Positions 34,323 through 45,463 of a DNA stretch of 64,000 bases are shown here, in pieces. The first letter of the stretch is position 1. Each line of letters starts with the position of its first letter. This DNA is from Strigamia acuminata (Eukaryota; Arthropoda; Chilopoda; Geophilomorpha; Linotaeniidae): the NCBI GenBank assembly GCA_949358305.1, contig OX442324.1:4594001-4658000 (forward strand), read 5' to 3'. A program made the translations under genes and the position numbers. The notes beneath the pieces were generated by a model, which was not told where the DNA came from, made no database searches, and was given only the letters and a program-made list of their open reading frames with translations.

Positions 34323-36395
34323 ATGGATTCGTGTTTGAGATCGCCTTCCAGTAGCTACCCATCTGCGTGGATAAAGCCCGAAGATGTTAAACGGCAGCTT
34401 CGAAAGAGGAAAAGAGCTTTGGACGCCCGATTCATACAAGAAGGAAAGAATCAAAAAATCGTCAACAATAAAATCAACAGCAGAGCCAAAAGTAATCAAT
34501 CTGGACGAAGTAATCCCTTCAAGTAACAATTTTATTTTAAAATGAAAAGTGTTATTAATTTTAAAACGCTAAAACGTTTATTATTATTTTTTGAATAACA
34601 GGAAAACATGTAACGACGACAGAAATAAACCAAATCTAGAATTAGAAGAATCATCGGATTCCACTTTGTTCAATTTGTTTAATCCGGAGGTTGATTGCTT
34701 TAACAATGAATTTTCCATTTGATTTTTACCGACTCGAATTATCTTGCTCATTTTTAGTATAAAAATTCGTCATCACAATCCTCATCGATCGTTTATAAAC
34801 TTCCCGAGGATGAGGGGAAAAAGGTATCTGAAAACGTAATTAATTAATTGATTGATTGATTACTAATACTTTTTTATTATTTTCATTTTTTTTAAATAGA
34901 AAACGTTTAAAGACGAAACCGTTTGGTTGGTTGATTTGCCAGTTGATTGGAGTTTGAAGTCCAAGTTGCGCATAATGTCGTCGGTACCTTTTAAGTGGAA
35001 TTCAGGCGCATTGAAGACGACCGAAGAATCGTCTGGATTGACGGGGTTTGTTCGCTGCATTAATTCGGAACACAACAAATTGGACACGAGTGCCAGTGCC
35101 GAATTGCACAAGCGTTGCTTGATTTGGATTCATCCGTCGCTACCTTGGCTTAAAATGTTTCCACGATTAACGACGAAGGCATCTGCCGTGAACACATTCT
35201 GCACTTCTGATGCGGCGATTCAAAAGGAGCTCTATTTAGACTGGTTTGTTATGAATTTTTTTTATTTTATTATTGTTATTTGTTCTAAGAATTATTTTTC
35301 TTTAAAGGTGCAATAGTTTTCGCTCCCTTTGGCAACTGTTACGGAACAGGCAATGCGCTTATTTCTACTTTTGTGCCCATTCGTTCACGGTACTTTTTCG
35401 TACCACCGGCATTGCTGGTCTGACTGAAATCAACGCAATGATATCGCCGACGACATCTGGGTTCAGAAATGCTTTGACCGAAGAAGGAATTCATTTCACC
35501 CAACCTCTAAACAAATCGAATCGACTTTCGCAAACCGACAGCGGATTTGGCACAGACTCGGAATGCTCGGAAGAAGTGAAATGTTCAAACTCGAAGTTTG
35601 ATGAGGTTGATGAAGTTGATGAAACGACCAGCAGGAGCAACGAATGTGAGGACGTTTCCGTGTGGCTGACTAGCCACGGTTTGGAAGAAAAAAATGTTAT
35701 CACTGGCACTCATTTACAGAGAAAATTATCGTACGTTGATCTTAGAATTTATTATTATTATTATTTTCTTACAATTTTTTTCTTCTCATTTCTGCGTGAA
35801 ATATAGTCAACGCCAAAAGAGGATATCGGATTCCAAACCCGAATCGATGGTTTATGTTGAAGGGGTTGACGCGCATGCATTATACAATTTTTTACTCAAT
35901 TCCAACAACATTTGCATATCTAATTCGGGACCATTAGCAGGCGTGCCTCCAACATTGATTTCGTCGGTAGCATTTCAAGGAGCAACGTTAAGACCGCTCA
36001 AAGTATTGCTTCACTTAACTTTGTATAAACATTATATGTAAGTAAAACATATTTTTTTTAAGGTTAAGCACGAAATGGTTCATCAGGGCAAGAACAAATA
36101 TCACAGTTTGCAGTTGTCGGGGCCGATACTTCCGCACATTTCGCATTCGTTAGTAAAATTGATGACCAGAAACAAATCCGATATTGAATCGTACAAAATT
36201 TTTATGTCCACGTTGGAAACAACAACACCTTTTTCGAAATTGACAAATTCACAGAGTTTTGGTGCACAATTTTCACACGAAAGCTTGACCGATTGTGGCT
36301 TGCACGAGGATTTGATCGAGATACTTTGTTCACCTGGAAGTGGTCAAGTTATAAATGAAATAGTATCAGAAAGTGGTCTTTTTAAGTGTAGTTAA
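34323..36395 (+). CDS. DONSON: DONSON / humpty dumpty homologue, replisome-associated protein
   Basis: Seven exons: 34323-34522, 34602-34689, 34758-34823, 34900-35243, 35308-35730, 35807-36002, 36063-36395. Total 1,650 nt (549 residues), close to vertebrate DONSON. Recognisable blocks in order: an N-terminal NPF motif (SGRSNPF); WLVDLPVDWSLKSKL; WIHPSLPWLKMFPR; AYFYFCAHSFTVLFRTTG; MISPTTSGFRNAL.EEGI; PESMVYVEGVDAHALYNFL; GPLAGVPPTLISSVAFQGAT; and a C-terminal GPILPHISHSL...TDCGLH segment. DONSON acts at replication origins and forks, helping CMG helicase assembly and fork stability (family knowledge). The acidic, Ser-rich insert around residues 245-290 (DSGFGTDSECSEE) lies where other homologues also have a variable linker. 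All introns are short (60-80 bp). Confidence 0.93.
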
Positions 36396-36913
36396 TTGTA
36401 ATTTTAATATTTTACAGTAAAACGTTTTTTAATTTTTAATTTAACTGTTTATTTAATGCCTTGCGAACTGTTATTAGTTTGTAGGAAGTTGAAGTTGGTA
36501 TTGCAGTAAAGATTTGATAAGATAATATGTATGTTTATTATTGTTACGGTACGAGTTTACTCATTTGACAACCTCACGAATCATTAACGTTCTTACTTCG
36601 CTTCAATTACTGGTTGTTTTGTTTGTCTAGTCTGCATGACGGTGGTTGTGGTCAGCCAATGTTTAGGAGTTCAATTATCTGGACATTTCTTATGCTTGGA
36701 CATCAGCTTTGCACTGTCTAAGATTTTGAGAACTTTTTCAGTTGGCAACTTCAAAAACAAGCTGTTCACTACTTGAGGAGGCTGCTGTTTACACAACACA
36801 CAAAAACAAGGCAGTCGTCCGAGGATCGCGACGCTTATTAAGATGGCTCCTGTGCATGTTTATATTTATTTGTTTTTGTCGTTAGGTGACAGCACGAAGT
36901 CAATTGACGTTAT

Positions 36914-36942
36914 TTCTAGAAATCTCTGTGTTTTTTGATTGG
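36914..36942 (+). promoter_or_regulatory. HSE core plus inverted CCAAT box upstream of small secreted-protein gene
   Basis: TTCTAGAA (36914-36921, TTCnnGAA heat-shock-element core) is followed 15 bp later by GATTGG (36937-36942), 14 bp before the ATG. The same order and near-identical spacing recur on the minus strand at 38815-38822 and 38794-38798 in front of the inverted paralogue. The two motifs are embedded in about 60 bp of recognisable flank similarity. Confidence 0.5.
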
Positions 36943-36955
36943 TTATTCGAATGCG

Positions 36956-37859
36956 ATGACGGGGCGTTTGCTATTTTGCATCTTTCTGTTTTCGCTAAGT
37001 TTTTCATTAGTTTTTTCCGGGACGGAGACGAAGCACACGGCGTTCTGTTCTGAGGTAAGTTTTATTCGAATTTGACTTTTATTTTAGTTTCTTGTTTTCA
37101 TTTAATTTAATATTAGACGTTTTTGCGCTTACCGTAGTTAATTTACTCGCGTTGAAATTTAGTTATTTTTTATTTAGTCATAGTTTTTGCTACGTGATGC
37201 ATAACGCAGTTAACGCGAGAACACAATTAGTTTTCATAGTTTCTATTTAATAAGTGTATGCACATTTTATCCAATTATATTATCATTAAGTGTTAAACAA
37301 TTACATTTAGCAGGTAGTTTTTATTAATTATTTGTACATTTTTTTAAAACTAGGAACCGATAATGAACGACGACATGAGACCGACTTAAAGATTCAAGAA
37401 ACCGTAAAAGAACTTCAAATGTCATTTCTATTTTCAATTACAATTTTTGAAGAATTTTTATTCATGTTCACATTTTTATTCATGTTCACATTTTTATATA
37501 ATTTTTATCATTCATGTTCACACACTTTTGTATAATTTTTACTATTCATGTTTGCAGTTATATGTATTTCGTTTATAATTTTTGTTTGATAATTTTCCTT
37601 CCACAATTTTCCTTCTTAGGTTAAAGTGTTACATCAACATCAGGAAGACATCGTGGGACATCCTTTTTGGGGGCCCAGAGCGTGGCACACTCTGGGTCCC
37701 GGGTGTGGTAAAACGGCGGAGTCTCAACGGGGATATTTACCCGAGATTATCCTTAAATGGTCCGTTACAACCCGCTTGAATGTTTTATTTGCCATTAATT
37801 TTCCTTTTAAGGAAAAATTTGGAAGTTTTTTTTTGTATAGTGTATTTTCATTTCAATAA
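36956..37859 (+). CDS. Putative small secreted protein (two exons), family unknown
   Basis: Exon 1 (36956-37054) encodes a clear signal peptide, MTGRLLFCIFLFSLSFSLVF, then SGTETKHTAFCSE, ending at GTAAGT. Exon 2 (37620-37859) follows a CTTCTTAG acceptor in the same phase and gives a His/Trp/Gly/Pro-rich segment (HPFWGPRAWHTLGPGCGK). The total is 112 residues. The stop codon overlaps an AATAAA polyadenylation signal, so either the gene ends tightly or exon 2 is truncated by another splice. An alternative middle exon near 37354 has an in-frame stop and was not used. I do not recognise the product; a short secreted peptide or prohormone is possible. Exon 1 and its promoter are similar to the inverted copy at 38672-38822. 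Confidence 0.4.
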
Positions 37860-38181
37860 AGTTTTATTTTCTATAAGCTATGTCATTTCTGCAAAATTTT
37901 TCTAAGTCCAAAAATCAATAAGGCGAATCGCTGCCAAATTTTTATAGGTTTGGACTTAGGCTAAAAGGGGGATGGAGGGTGGGTATACAGATTCCCCATT
38001 TTATTTGGATGTTTATTAATTAAACGACAACAAATTTTAATTAAAAGTATATACTATGTAATTATAATTTTTATGTAGTTTTATTAAACTACATAAAAAT
38101 TATAAAGACACAACACAAATAAATTTTATTGCAATTAAAGTATAATACAAACAACGAAATACATAAAAAAAATTAATGTAA

Positions 38182-38787
38182 TTAAATGTCTTCAGTGCTG
38201 AATCCTCCGGGTTGGCACAGGAAGTCTTTGGTTGAATCTAAAAAATAAATATACAATTAATGTGTAAAATTAGCAAACCATACAAAACAGAAGAGGTAAA
38301 AATTAAAATGAAAGTAACAAGTTAAACATCTTGCGCACGCCATTTGTAAGTATTGCGCTACAAAATATAGAGCTAAGGTTTGAAAAACAAAGTCGATAGA
38401 CAAACGGTCAAAACTAAAATGAAAGCAACAAATTAAACATGCGCACGCCATTTGTAAAGTAATGCGCTACAAATATAAAGTTACGGTAGAAAAAACAAAG
38501 TCGATTGTTAGACATAGAAACTACTCACGGTAAACCTCTATAATTAACTGCAAAAAAGACGCGCTAGAAAACTAATTAAAATTTCTTGCGCTTTTTAACT
38601 TAACGGCAAAACAAACCACAATAAAATAAAATAACAAAGTGTAAAATAAAATAAAAAACGAATTTACTCACCATATTAAATCCAGAACGTCTACGTCGTA
38701 ATGTCGTCCACCGAGTCGGAACACCGAATGACAAAACTTCGCTCAAAGACAAGTTTAAAAAAAGAATATGCAAAATAATACTCGCAT
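38182..38787 (-). pseudogene. Inverted paralogue of the 36.9-kb small gene, possibly broken
   Basis: Exon 1 region (38787-38672, ending at GTGAGT) aligns at the nucleotide level with exon 1 of the plus-strand gene: shared ATGCGA start, ATTTTGCAT, the GACGTTCTG-like end, and upstream HSE/CCAAT motifs. The ATG frame (MRVLFCIFF) runs into a stop at a run of seven Ts. The neighbouring frame continues as a hydrophobic leader and then SFGVPTRWTTLRRRR. This fits a one-base frameshift or use of a non-ATG start. A candidate terminal exon at 38237-38182 (acceptor TTTTTTAG) is phase-ambiguous. I call it a probable pseudogene or mis-modelled small secreted-protein gene. Confidence 0.35.
38291..38500. repeat. 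Imperfect tandem duplication of about 110 bp
   Basis: Segments near 38293-38395 and 38405-38500 are diverged copies sharing AAAATGAAAG.AACAA.TTAAACAT, GCGCACGCCATTTGTAA and AACAAAGTCGAT. It lies within the intron of the 38-kb minus-strand small gene. Confidence 0.75.
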
Positions 38788-39473
38788 GCACAGCCAATCA
38801 CAAATCATGGAGTCTTCTAGAAGTATGTCAATTTCCTGCCACACTTATTCCACCTAGTGATAAAAAATTAACCCCATAAATTTTTTGGCACCTGCTAAAA
38901 TAAAACTACATCTGTAGGAAATGTCACAAAATTCTATTCTCAAATATTCTGTAACAACAAAGATTAAACTTTCTTCCTGCATGTCAAACGTAATGTATTT
39001 ATTCATATTTATTGTAAGCTTATATATGTCAAACACTTGACACGATTCACTAAACATTCATTCATATATGAGACAGCTCGATGGTATGTTGTCTGTCTCC
39101 TCTGGTCGGTGTGGGAGTTCGAATCCGTTTTAATCCTTTTTTAATCCTTTTTACTTTTGCAATACCATCATCTTGAAACTTCATTCAATTCGTATTCTTA
39201 GTTGATCAAAGTGTAAAGTAACAAAGAAAACATGAGCAAAGTCGATAAATATATTTAAATGATAAAAGTGTGATAAGAATATGACATAAAACCAAATTAA
39301 CAATTACCTAATACAAAAACAAAATAAGTAAAGTAAATTTTATAAACAACTCCCAAGAAACCAATTTCATTATAAAAGAGTTAAAACGTTAAAACGCTAA
39401 AAAGTTCTAAATATAAAAAGTACAGAAATATAAAGTAAAAAGTCAAAGTATTTTCATATAAACAATTAAAATT

Positions 39474-40829
39474 TCATCTATATTTTTTTTCATTTGAATT
39501 CATTTCTTCTCGTGCTTTGGACAACAAAACCTTTTCCCGTCGAATTTTCATTTTTATTCGATTCATCTCCAATTGGTGTAAATAACCGTTCCTTTCGTTC
39601 GCAACATTTTTCTCGTCAATGTCAAATTTTCTTACTTTCCTAGAAGAATCGTTACGTTCCTTAATTTTCAATGTTTCTTCAGAATCACTTAAAATTTCGC
39701 CATCTTCTATTTCATTTCTCTTCTTGGCCTTCTTAGGATTCGGAGAAAAACATTTATTTTCATAGTTTTTTCTAGGACTAATACTACTTTTCCTTATTCG
39801 TCGTTTGATAGCCTCAGCTTTTTTAACAACTTCACTTTTGTGGTGATTAAATTTGCTAAATTGAGGTCTTTTTGTATCCACATAATTTTCTCTCCTGATT
39901 CCCTCGTTATTTCTTAAACCACTGACATTTTCAATTACATTTCTGTTATTCTGCGCAAGTTTTTTCACATATTTATCTCTAATGTTCGTCCTACTTGCAA
40001 TTTTACATGATTCCCTGCTGCTCTCCACACTTTTCTCCAGACTTTTTCTACAGTTTTCTTCCGTATTCCGATTTCCTCCTGTTTTCGAATTGTTGTCTGA
40101 AACGTCAGCTTTTCTTTTCTGTGGTTTCTTCCTTTTACTGCTGTTCTGATCCTGGTAATACTGCAATAACATCTTGCTCGAAGAACTCAAAACCTTTCCA
40201 GACGTGTCTTCTTGAGAAATAATATTTTGCCTAGTTCGATTAAAGTTGTTCACGGACTTCGGTTCAGATTTCTCGACATTAAAATTGATTTTGTCGTCGT
40301 TGCAGCTCTTATTCGCGTCAAAAGTAAAATTTTTACTCTTATTTCTTGCAGTGGCAGAGTAATTTCCATGTTTAGACATTCTTCTAAAAATTACCGCATC
40401 CAAACTAGAATCAAAAACCAAACTTAATTTCTCAGCACGTAATAAATAAATAAATAAATAAATAAGAATTTGATATTACTGTTCTTTCATTCCCTTCAAC
40501 TTCAAATTCTTTTGATAAAGCTCAAATTTGGCGGTTTTATATAACTTGGATATATTTTCCAACAAAGTTTTGTTTTGCTTTTCTAGATTTGCATTGGATT
40601 GTCTCAACTCTTCACACTCTTTCAACAAGTCCTCGTACTGCTTTGTAATCTAAATCAAATCAAATCAAATCAAATTTAAATAAATATTAAAATAACGGTT
40701 TTACAGTAAACAAATCACCTCGGTTAGCGGTTGATCATTTTCAGTCGTTATCAAGTCACTGTAAATATCCAAATCAAACAATCTGTCGTCACTAGTGGAA
40801 TTTGAAGTCGTTCCATCATCACAATCCAT
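39474..40829 (-). CDS. FLASH / CASP8AP2-like histone pre-mRNA processing factor (candidate)
   Basis: Three exons: 40829-40719, 40649-40480, 40383-39474. Total 1,191 nt (396 residues). The short acidic N-terminus contains LFDLDIYSDL, like the LDIY motif of vertebrate FLASH. It is followed by a coiled coil (residues about 40-92) with EELRQSNANLEKQNKTLLENI and SKLYKTAKFEL, which parallels FLASH's NQSLKKNISALIKTARVE. The rest is a highly charged, low-complexity Lys/Arg/Ser/Asn-rich region with an EIEDGEILSDSEE acidic patch. FLASH binds Lsm11 of U7 snRNP through this N-terminal part to drive histone mRNA 3' processing. The C-terminal SANT-like domain of vertebrate FLASH is not seen. It shares a 336-bp divergent promoter with MECR. 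Identification rests on the N-terminal third only. Confidence 0.55.
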
Positions 40830-41165
40830 TAAAAAGTTTGAATTGGCGATAGAAGATAGAATAACCAAAGGAATCGGTCACACTGCATTCACTTCGGAAA
40901 TCAAGAGCCAGTTTCTCATTTCCTGTTTTGTTGCGCCACCTGTGACAAATGTTAGAATTATATATTTGAATCATTTAATGGTCGCCATTCTCTTTTCTGA
41001 CTAATGTCAACAGAAATAATTTTTCCTGCACAAATAATTTTGGTAAAGCCAAAATGTAGTAGTTGTATACCCACACGTTTATATGTTTTTCCATTTTCAG
41101 CGCTGCATTTTGCCCTACATAAACAAATTTGTAAATAAAGCAAGAACGCGTTCACCCATGCTGAA

Positions 41166-42527
41166 ATGTCTGCTCGATGTGTTATATCTGGTATTGCTTC
41201 AAAACATAGCCCCGTTTTCCACCTTCATGGGTCTAACCGAAGAATGACAGCCAGTGTAGGATATGCCTTAACTTACAAACAAACAGGCGATCCAATAAAT
41301 GTGTTAGAAAAAATTGAAATTCCAATCCCATCACACGTGCAACCAAATGAAGTAAACGAAGCAACACAAACATTCGTCTTAAATTTGTGCCTTTTTATAT
41401 AATTTCTTTTATTTCCATTAAAGCTGCTTGTGCAAATGCTCGCTGCACCTGTTAACCCAGCAGATATCAACACAATTCAAGGTGTGTATGGAATAAAACC
41501 AAAATTACCAGCCTTTGCCGGTATGGAAGGAGTTGGAAAAGTCATCAAAGTAAATACGAAATGAGTTTTACAAGCTTATTAAATAATGCATCGTGTGTAA
41601 CTACAGGTCGGCAGCAATGTGAAAAACGCGGCCCTTAATGATTGGGTTGTAAACACAAATGCAGTTGGGCAACACACATGGATAACTCACACATTATGGG
41701 AGGACAAAGAAATAATTAAAGTTAATAATTGATGGTGAATTTATAATTGTATATTTGTAAAGCGCACTTTTCTCTGCAGATTCCTAATGACACTCCGTTG
41801 TTGAGTGCTGCAACGTTATCCGTTAATCCTTGCACCGCCTACAGAATGCTAAATGATTTTGTCAAATTAGAAAGAGGTGATGTGTTAATACAAAACGGTG
41901 CAAACAGTGCAGTTGGCCAAGCTGTCATTCAAATTGCCAAGCAAATGGGCATAACCACAGTCAACGTTATCCGAAATCGACCAAACCTAGAAAAATTGAA
42001 AGATTCGTTAATGAAAATGGGTGCAAAACATGTAATAACAGAAGATGAACTCAGGTTAGCACACAGTGAAATGCGCAGACTAAACGTTTCGATTATTTCA
42101 ACTTATCAATCATTCTTTTTATTGCTGTAGAAATAAGGAATTTATGTCGTTTCTGAAACATCTTCCTCCTCCGAAATTGGGTTTTAATTGCGTCGGTGGA
42201 AAAGCGACCACAGAATTAATGAAGTACCTCGGTGCGAATTCGACGCTCGTTACTTACGGTGCCATGTCCCGTCAACCGTTTCACGTAGGTGCAGCCTCTT
42301 TAATATTTCAAAACATCTCGATCCGTGGCTTCTGGATGGGTCATTGGAAGCGAAATCAAAAAACGAACGACGTGTGGAAGGCGATGATTAGCGAACTAGT
42401 GGATATGAGCAAAAACAAGACGTTACTTCCTCCTAAATGCACACAAATCAGTTTAGATGATTATAAAATTGCAATTGGTTCTGCCATGGAATCGTACATT
42501 GAACAGAAATTTGTGTTTATATTTTAA
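41166..42527 (+). CDS. MECR: MECR: mitochondrial trans-2-enoyl-CoA/ACP reductase
   Basis: Five exons: 41166-41351, 41424-41549, 41607-41720, 41780-42054, 42131-42527. Total 1,098 nt (365 residues), the family size. The N-terminus is basic and Ser-rich, fitting a mitochondrial presequence. Family blocks: [16 protein letters not shown] (including the catalytic-region Tyr), [27 protein letters not shown], the nucleotide-binding [46 protein letters not shown] and [12 protein letters not shown]. It is an MDR-superfamily NADPH-dependent enzyme for the last step of mitochondrial fatty-acid synthesis, feeding lipoic acid. An out-of-frame ATG lies 8 nt upstream (41158), so a short overlapping uORF may damp translation. 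Its polyadenylation signal lies beyond that of convergent OSCP1. Confidence 0.93.
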
Positions 42528-42564
42528 TTTAAAAAAAAAAAGAAGAAAATCTATGTAAGTTCGA

Positions 42565-42570
42565 TTTATT
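42565..42570 (-). terminator. OSCP1 polyadenylation signal
   Basis: TTTATT on the plus strand (AATAAA on the minus strand), 63 nt past the OSCP1 stop and only about 38 bp from the MECR stop codon. Confidence 0.6.
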
Positions 42571-42613
42571 GATTACAGATTTGTAAAAGTGAACAAAAAT
42601 TAGTTCTGTTAAA

Positions 42614-42619
42614 AATAAA
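42614..42619 (+). terminator. MECR polyadenylation signal
   Basis: AATAAA about 87 nt past the MECR stop. It lies inside the OSCP1 3' UTR, so the two convergent transcripts should overlap. Confidence 0.6.
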
Positions 42620-42632
42620 ACAAGATAGCCAA

Positions 42633-44429
42633 TTAAGACTTGGCAGCTAAATCCATCAAATCCAACAGATCATCTTCTCGAGTTTCCTCCGCGTCTACTA
42701 TTGTCATCTCGCCAATTATTTTAGCTAAATTGACATTGGTTTGCGACTGAAAAGATTATTTATTTTATTTATATCCCATGCGTCTATTTCCACCGATTTC
42801 TGAAATCATTTTGACAGAATTCGGTGGAAATAGCCCCGTTTATTTATATTATAGAGGTTTAGTTGTTAGATGTTTTAAAGTATATCTCACCAATGTTGCA
42901 TCAATGTCGATTACATTCCTGCATGGATTTTTTGGTGGTGATTCAACCATCGGACTGAAATATAATTCAATTACAATTTGATTTATCCTTTCAAGTCATA
43001 GTATACCGTTGTGGTTCGTCATCTTTGTCGACACTAAACAAATTCAGTCTGAATTCGTGTTTCTCATTTTTAGACACGCTTCCCAGTAAATCGGCTAAAA
43101 AATTGAGCTCGTCTTTGGCATATTGATCATCTCCGACAGGCTACCGAATAATTTGTTTGTTTGTTTTTTATTTTAGAAATTAAAATTAACGAACTAATTA
43201 AAACAGATACCGTAGCACATGGCGTCATTGGTGTGGGTGTAACTGATTCCGATCTATTTTCAACTGCCTTCGTGTACCTTCGATTAATAAATTAAATCGG
43301 GAATAAAAATAATTGATAAGGGAAACGATTACGGTATAATTACATGTTTGTTCCTAACTGAATATTTCGACTGCCAATGTATTCTAAAGATCCTTTTGCA
43401 GTCTGACACGAATATTCACCTCCGGTTTCAAACTCCTTGATCGATATCCTCTTTCCGTCGGCATCAAAACACCTTATTTTCATTCAATTTTACAATTATT
43501 CATTTAAAAATGTAATTCACGGTAACTAAATTACGTCATTTTGCCTGGAATTTCCCAGTTGAAGGGCAATATTGCCTTAAGTGGCATTGTAAAACGCCCG
43601 TCTGGATTCTGAATTTTATCTCTTAGAAAAATAGACACCTTAAAATGAGATTTAAAAAAAAATAATTAAATCATATTTTATTTGAACTCGTATAGAAAAA
43701 TAAAAACTGTACTCTGACGTGAGTATCCTCAAAATATGCCAACAGTGTTTGCCGAATCAGTTCATAACTACCTAACGTGAGTGTGCTGTAAGTCTGCAAC
43801 AAGAAATAAGAACAAAACCAAAAATTTTATCAACAATAATTACGGTATCAAATATCAATCACCTTAATTAACATGGCATAAACATCAAAAAGTTGTTGAT
43901 GAATAGTTGGTTCGCTGACAAACGCTCTCATGCTATCTAAATGGTTCAAAGTAATCAGCAATAGATCACTCGCTTGAGCAGACATGTACACTTGGTATTT
44001 AACAGCCATCGTCATCAAATCGTAAAGCTAAAGTTATTGTATTGAACAATGAAAAGAGAGTAAATTTAATCGAGCATTTTTACTATTCAAATACCTTGTC
44101 CATACTGGCAGTATTTAATCTCATGATCGACGTGTGGGCCAGTTTATCAAACACTGATCTCAATGCTCGCTTCGAGTACAGCTGTTGAGGCTTAAATAAT
44201 TCCTCCATAAACTTTTTATTCAGCATTGTGCTGACAATATCGTCGAGGACTATCAAATCAATCAAAGTTATTTCCTCAATAAATTTATAAGCAAAGAAAA
44301 AGTTGATAAAAGGTCACCTTTTCTTGCTTTGTCGTCCGGTATATTTTGTGCGGTGAGTCTCTGGTCCAAAATGTACACCATTTCACCGCCCAAATTAAGA
44401 AACAACATGGGAAAGGTGCGTTGAGACAT
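42633..44429 (-). CDS. OSCP1: OSCP1 (organic solute carrier partner 1 / NOR1) homologue
   Basis: Ten exons: 44429-44318, 44249-44095, 44027-43863, 43793-43713, 43638-43535, 43472-43344, 43277-43211, 43140-43007, 42954-42891, 42746-42633. Total 1,125 nt (374 residues), near the vertebrate length. Diagnostic blocks: LFLNLGGEMVYILDQRL.AQNIPDDKARK; STMLNKKFMEELFKPQQLYSK; LAHTSIMRLNTASMDK; YDLMTMAVKYQV; LNHLDSMRAFV; SYELIRQTLL; QLGTNMYTK; ELNFLADLLG; and a C-terminal DDLLDLMDLAAKS. OSCP1 proteins are linked to transport regulation and to cilia and sperm axonemes in vertebrates. An X-box-like site 65 bp upstream of the ATG supports ciliary regulation. Intron 9 holds an 18-bp inverted repeat. Confidence 0.95.
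42784..42833. repeat. 18-bp inverted repeat in OSCP1 intron 9
   Basis: Arms 42784-42801 and 42816-42833 (CTATTTCCACCGATTTCT against AGAATTCGGTGGAAATAG) pair with one mismatch around a 14-nt loop. It is a strong intronic hairpin, possibly a MITE remnant. Confidence 0.8.
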
Positions 44430-44493
44430 TTTGTTTTTAGTTTTGATTCTGAAATCACATTAAGATTTGCTGTTGTTGTTCTATGTACACAAT

Positions 44494-44507
44494 GTTGTTA
44501 TGGTAAC
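44494..44507. promoter_or_regulatory. X-box-like RFX site in the OSCP1 promoter
   Basis: GTTGTTATGGTAAC. On the minus strand it reads GTTACCATAACAAC, one base away from the RFX X-box consensus. It lies 65 bp upstream of the OSCP1 ATG, the usual distance for X-boxes of ciliary genes. Confidence 0.6.
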
Positions 44508-45313
44508 AAATAAGCGATGCCTTCTATCGACAGATTTTTCAAACAAAATGGGATTGAATAAAATCGAATAAAATCAAATCAAATAATAAAAACGAAATTG
44601 GAAATTTTTTGCACTTTTATTTGCCTAGGGCAAAAACTTTTGGCCACACAGGTATGAATTTACATAATAGTACTCATGAAGTACCAAACATTGAATTATT
44701 AAATAACATCAGAAGTAAACAAATCAAATACCCACTTCTGACGAAATGCAACGAATTGACTGCACGTTAAACAAGTCAATTGATTCCACATTGTGCATAT
44801 TCAAACCGTTCACCCACGAGTCAGATGAATTTGAGATATGTAAGGATTTTTCAAAAAATAGAATTTCACAAAATGATGACATCACACACCAATCTAATTC
44901 AAATGTAATTCAAATATTCAACCATTTATGGAATGCAAAATGAAAGGCAATTGCACAGACACGTTTTAACTTTTAAACCTGACACTAAATGCATAGAAAA
45001 AATATATATTTTAGTGTCCGTAAAGGGTAATTAGCTAAGCTTAACTCTTATAAAGCATATTTAACCTGCATAAATCACAGAATAACAAAATAAATCAAAT
45101 GAAAACTTACACACAATATTACAAAAATCGAATAGAAAGTACCACCATTCATACAAACACCAAAGAAAGTGAAATCTGTCAATCACTTAAAACTTCTAAT
45201 TTGATTACGGTACTTCAAATTAATCCTTTGGGCTTAATTTCAAGTTTTAAATTCAGTGTTAGGCCCATACAAAAATAGCACCTTTAAAATAGTTTCTATG
45301 CTTCACAAAAAAA

Positions 45314-45315
45314 TA

Positions 45316-45366
<51 letters not shown>

Positions 45367-45415
45367 TAAAAATAATAATAATAATAATAATAATAATTAA
45401 TAATAATAAAAATAA
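45314..45415. repeat. AAT trinucleotide microsatellite
   Basis: Long run of AAT units interrupted by AAAAATAAAAAT, in the 3' flank of the bitesize gene. Confidence 0.95.
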
Positions 45416-45463
45416 AAATAGAATTCAATGTGAAAAGAAAAGCAAATATTATTCATAGATATA

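Larger units (their letters stand above)
44430..45463. other. OSCP1 promoter region and bitesize 3' flank
   Basis: About 1 kb between the OSCP1 start and the bitesize stop. It holds the X-box-like site (44494-44507) and the AAT microsatellite (45314-45415). A 65-codon plus-strand frame at 44746-44943 shows no recognisable features and is not called. Confidence 0.5.

Noticed and set aside
37332-37535. Middle exon at about 37354 for the small secreted-protein gene
   Set aside because: In the required phase it contains an in-frame TAA, and the region consists of TTCATGTTCACATTTTT repeats.
44746-44943. Plus-strand 65-codon ORF near the OSCP1 promoter
   Set aside because: No recognisable composition, no splice context, not conserved in pattern with any known family.
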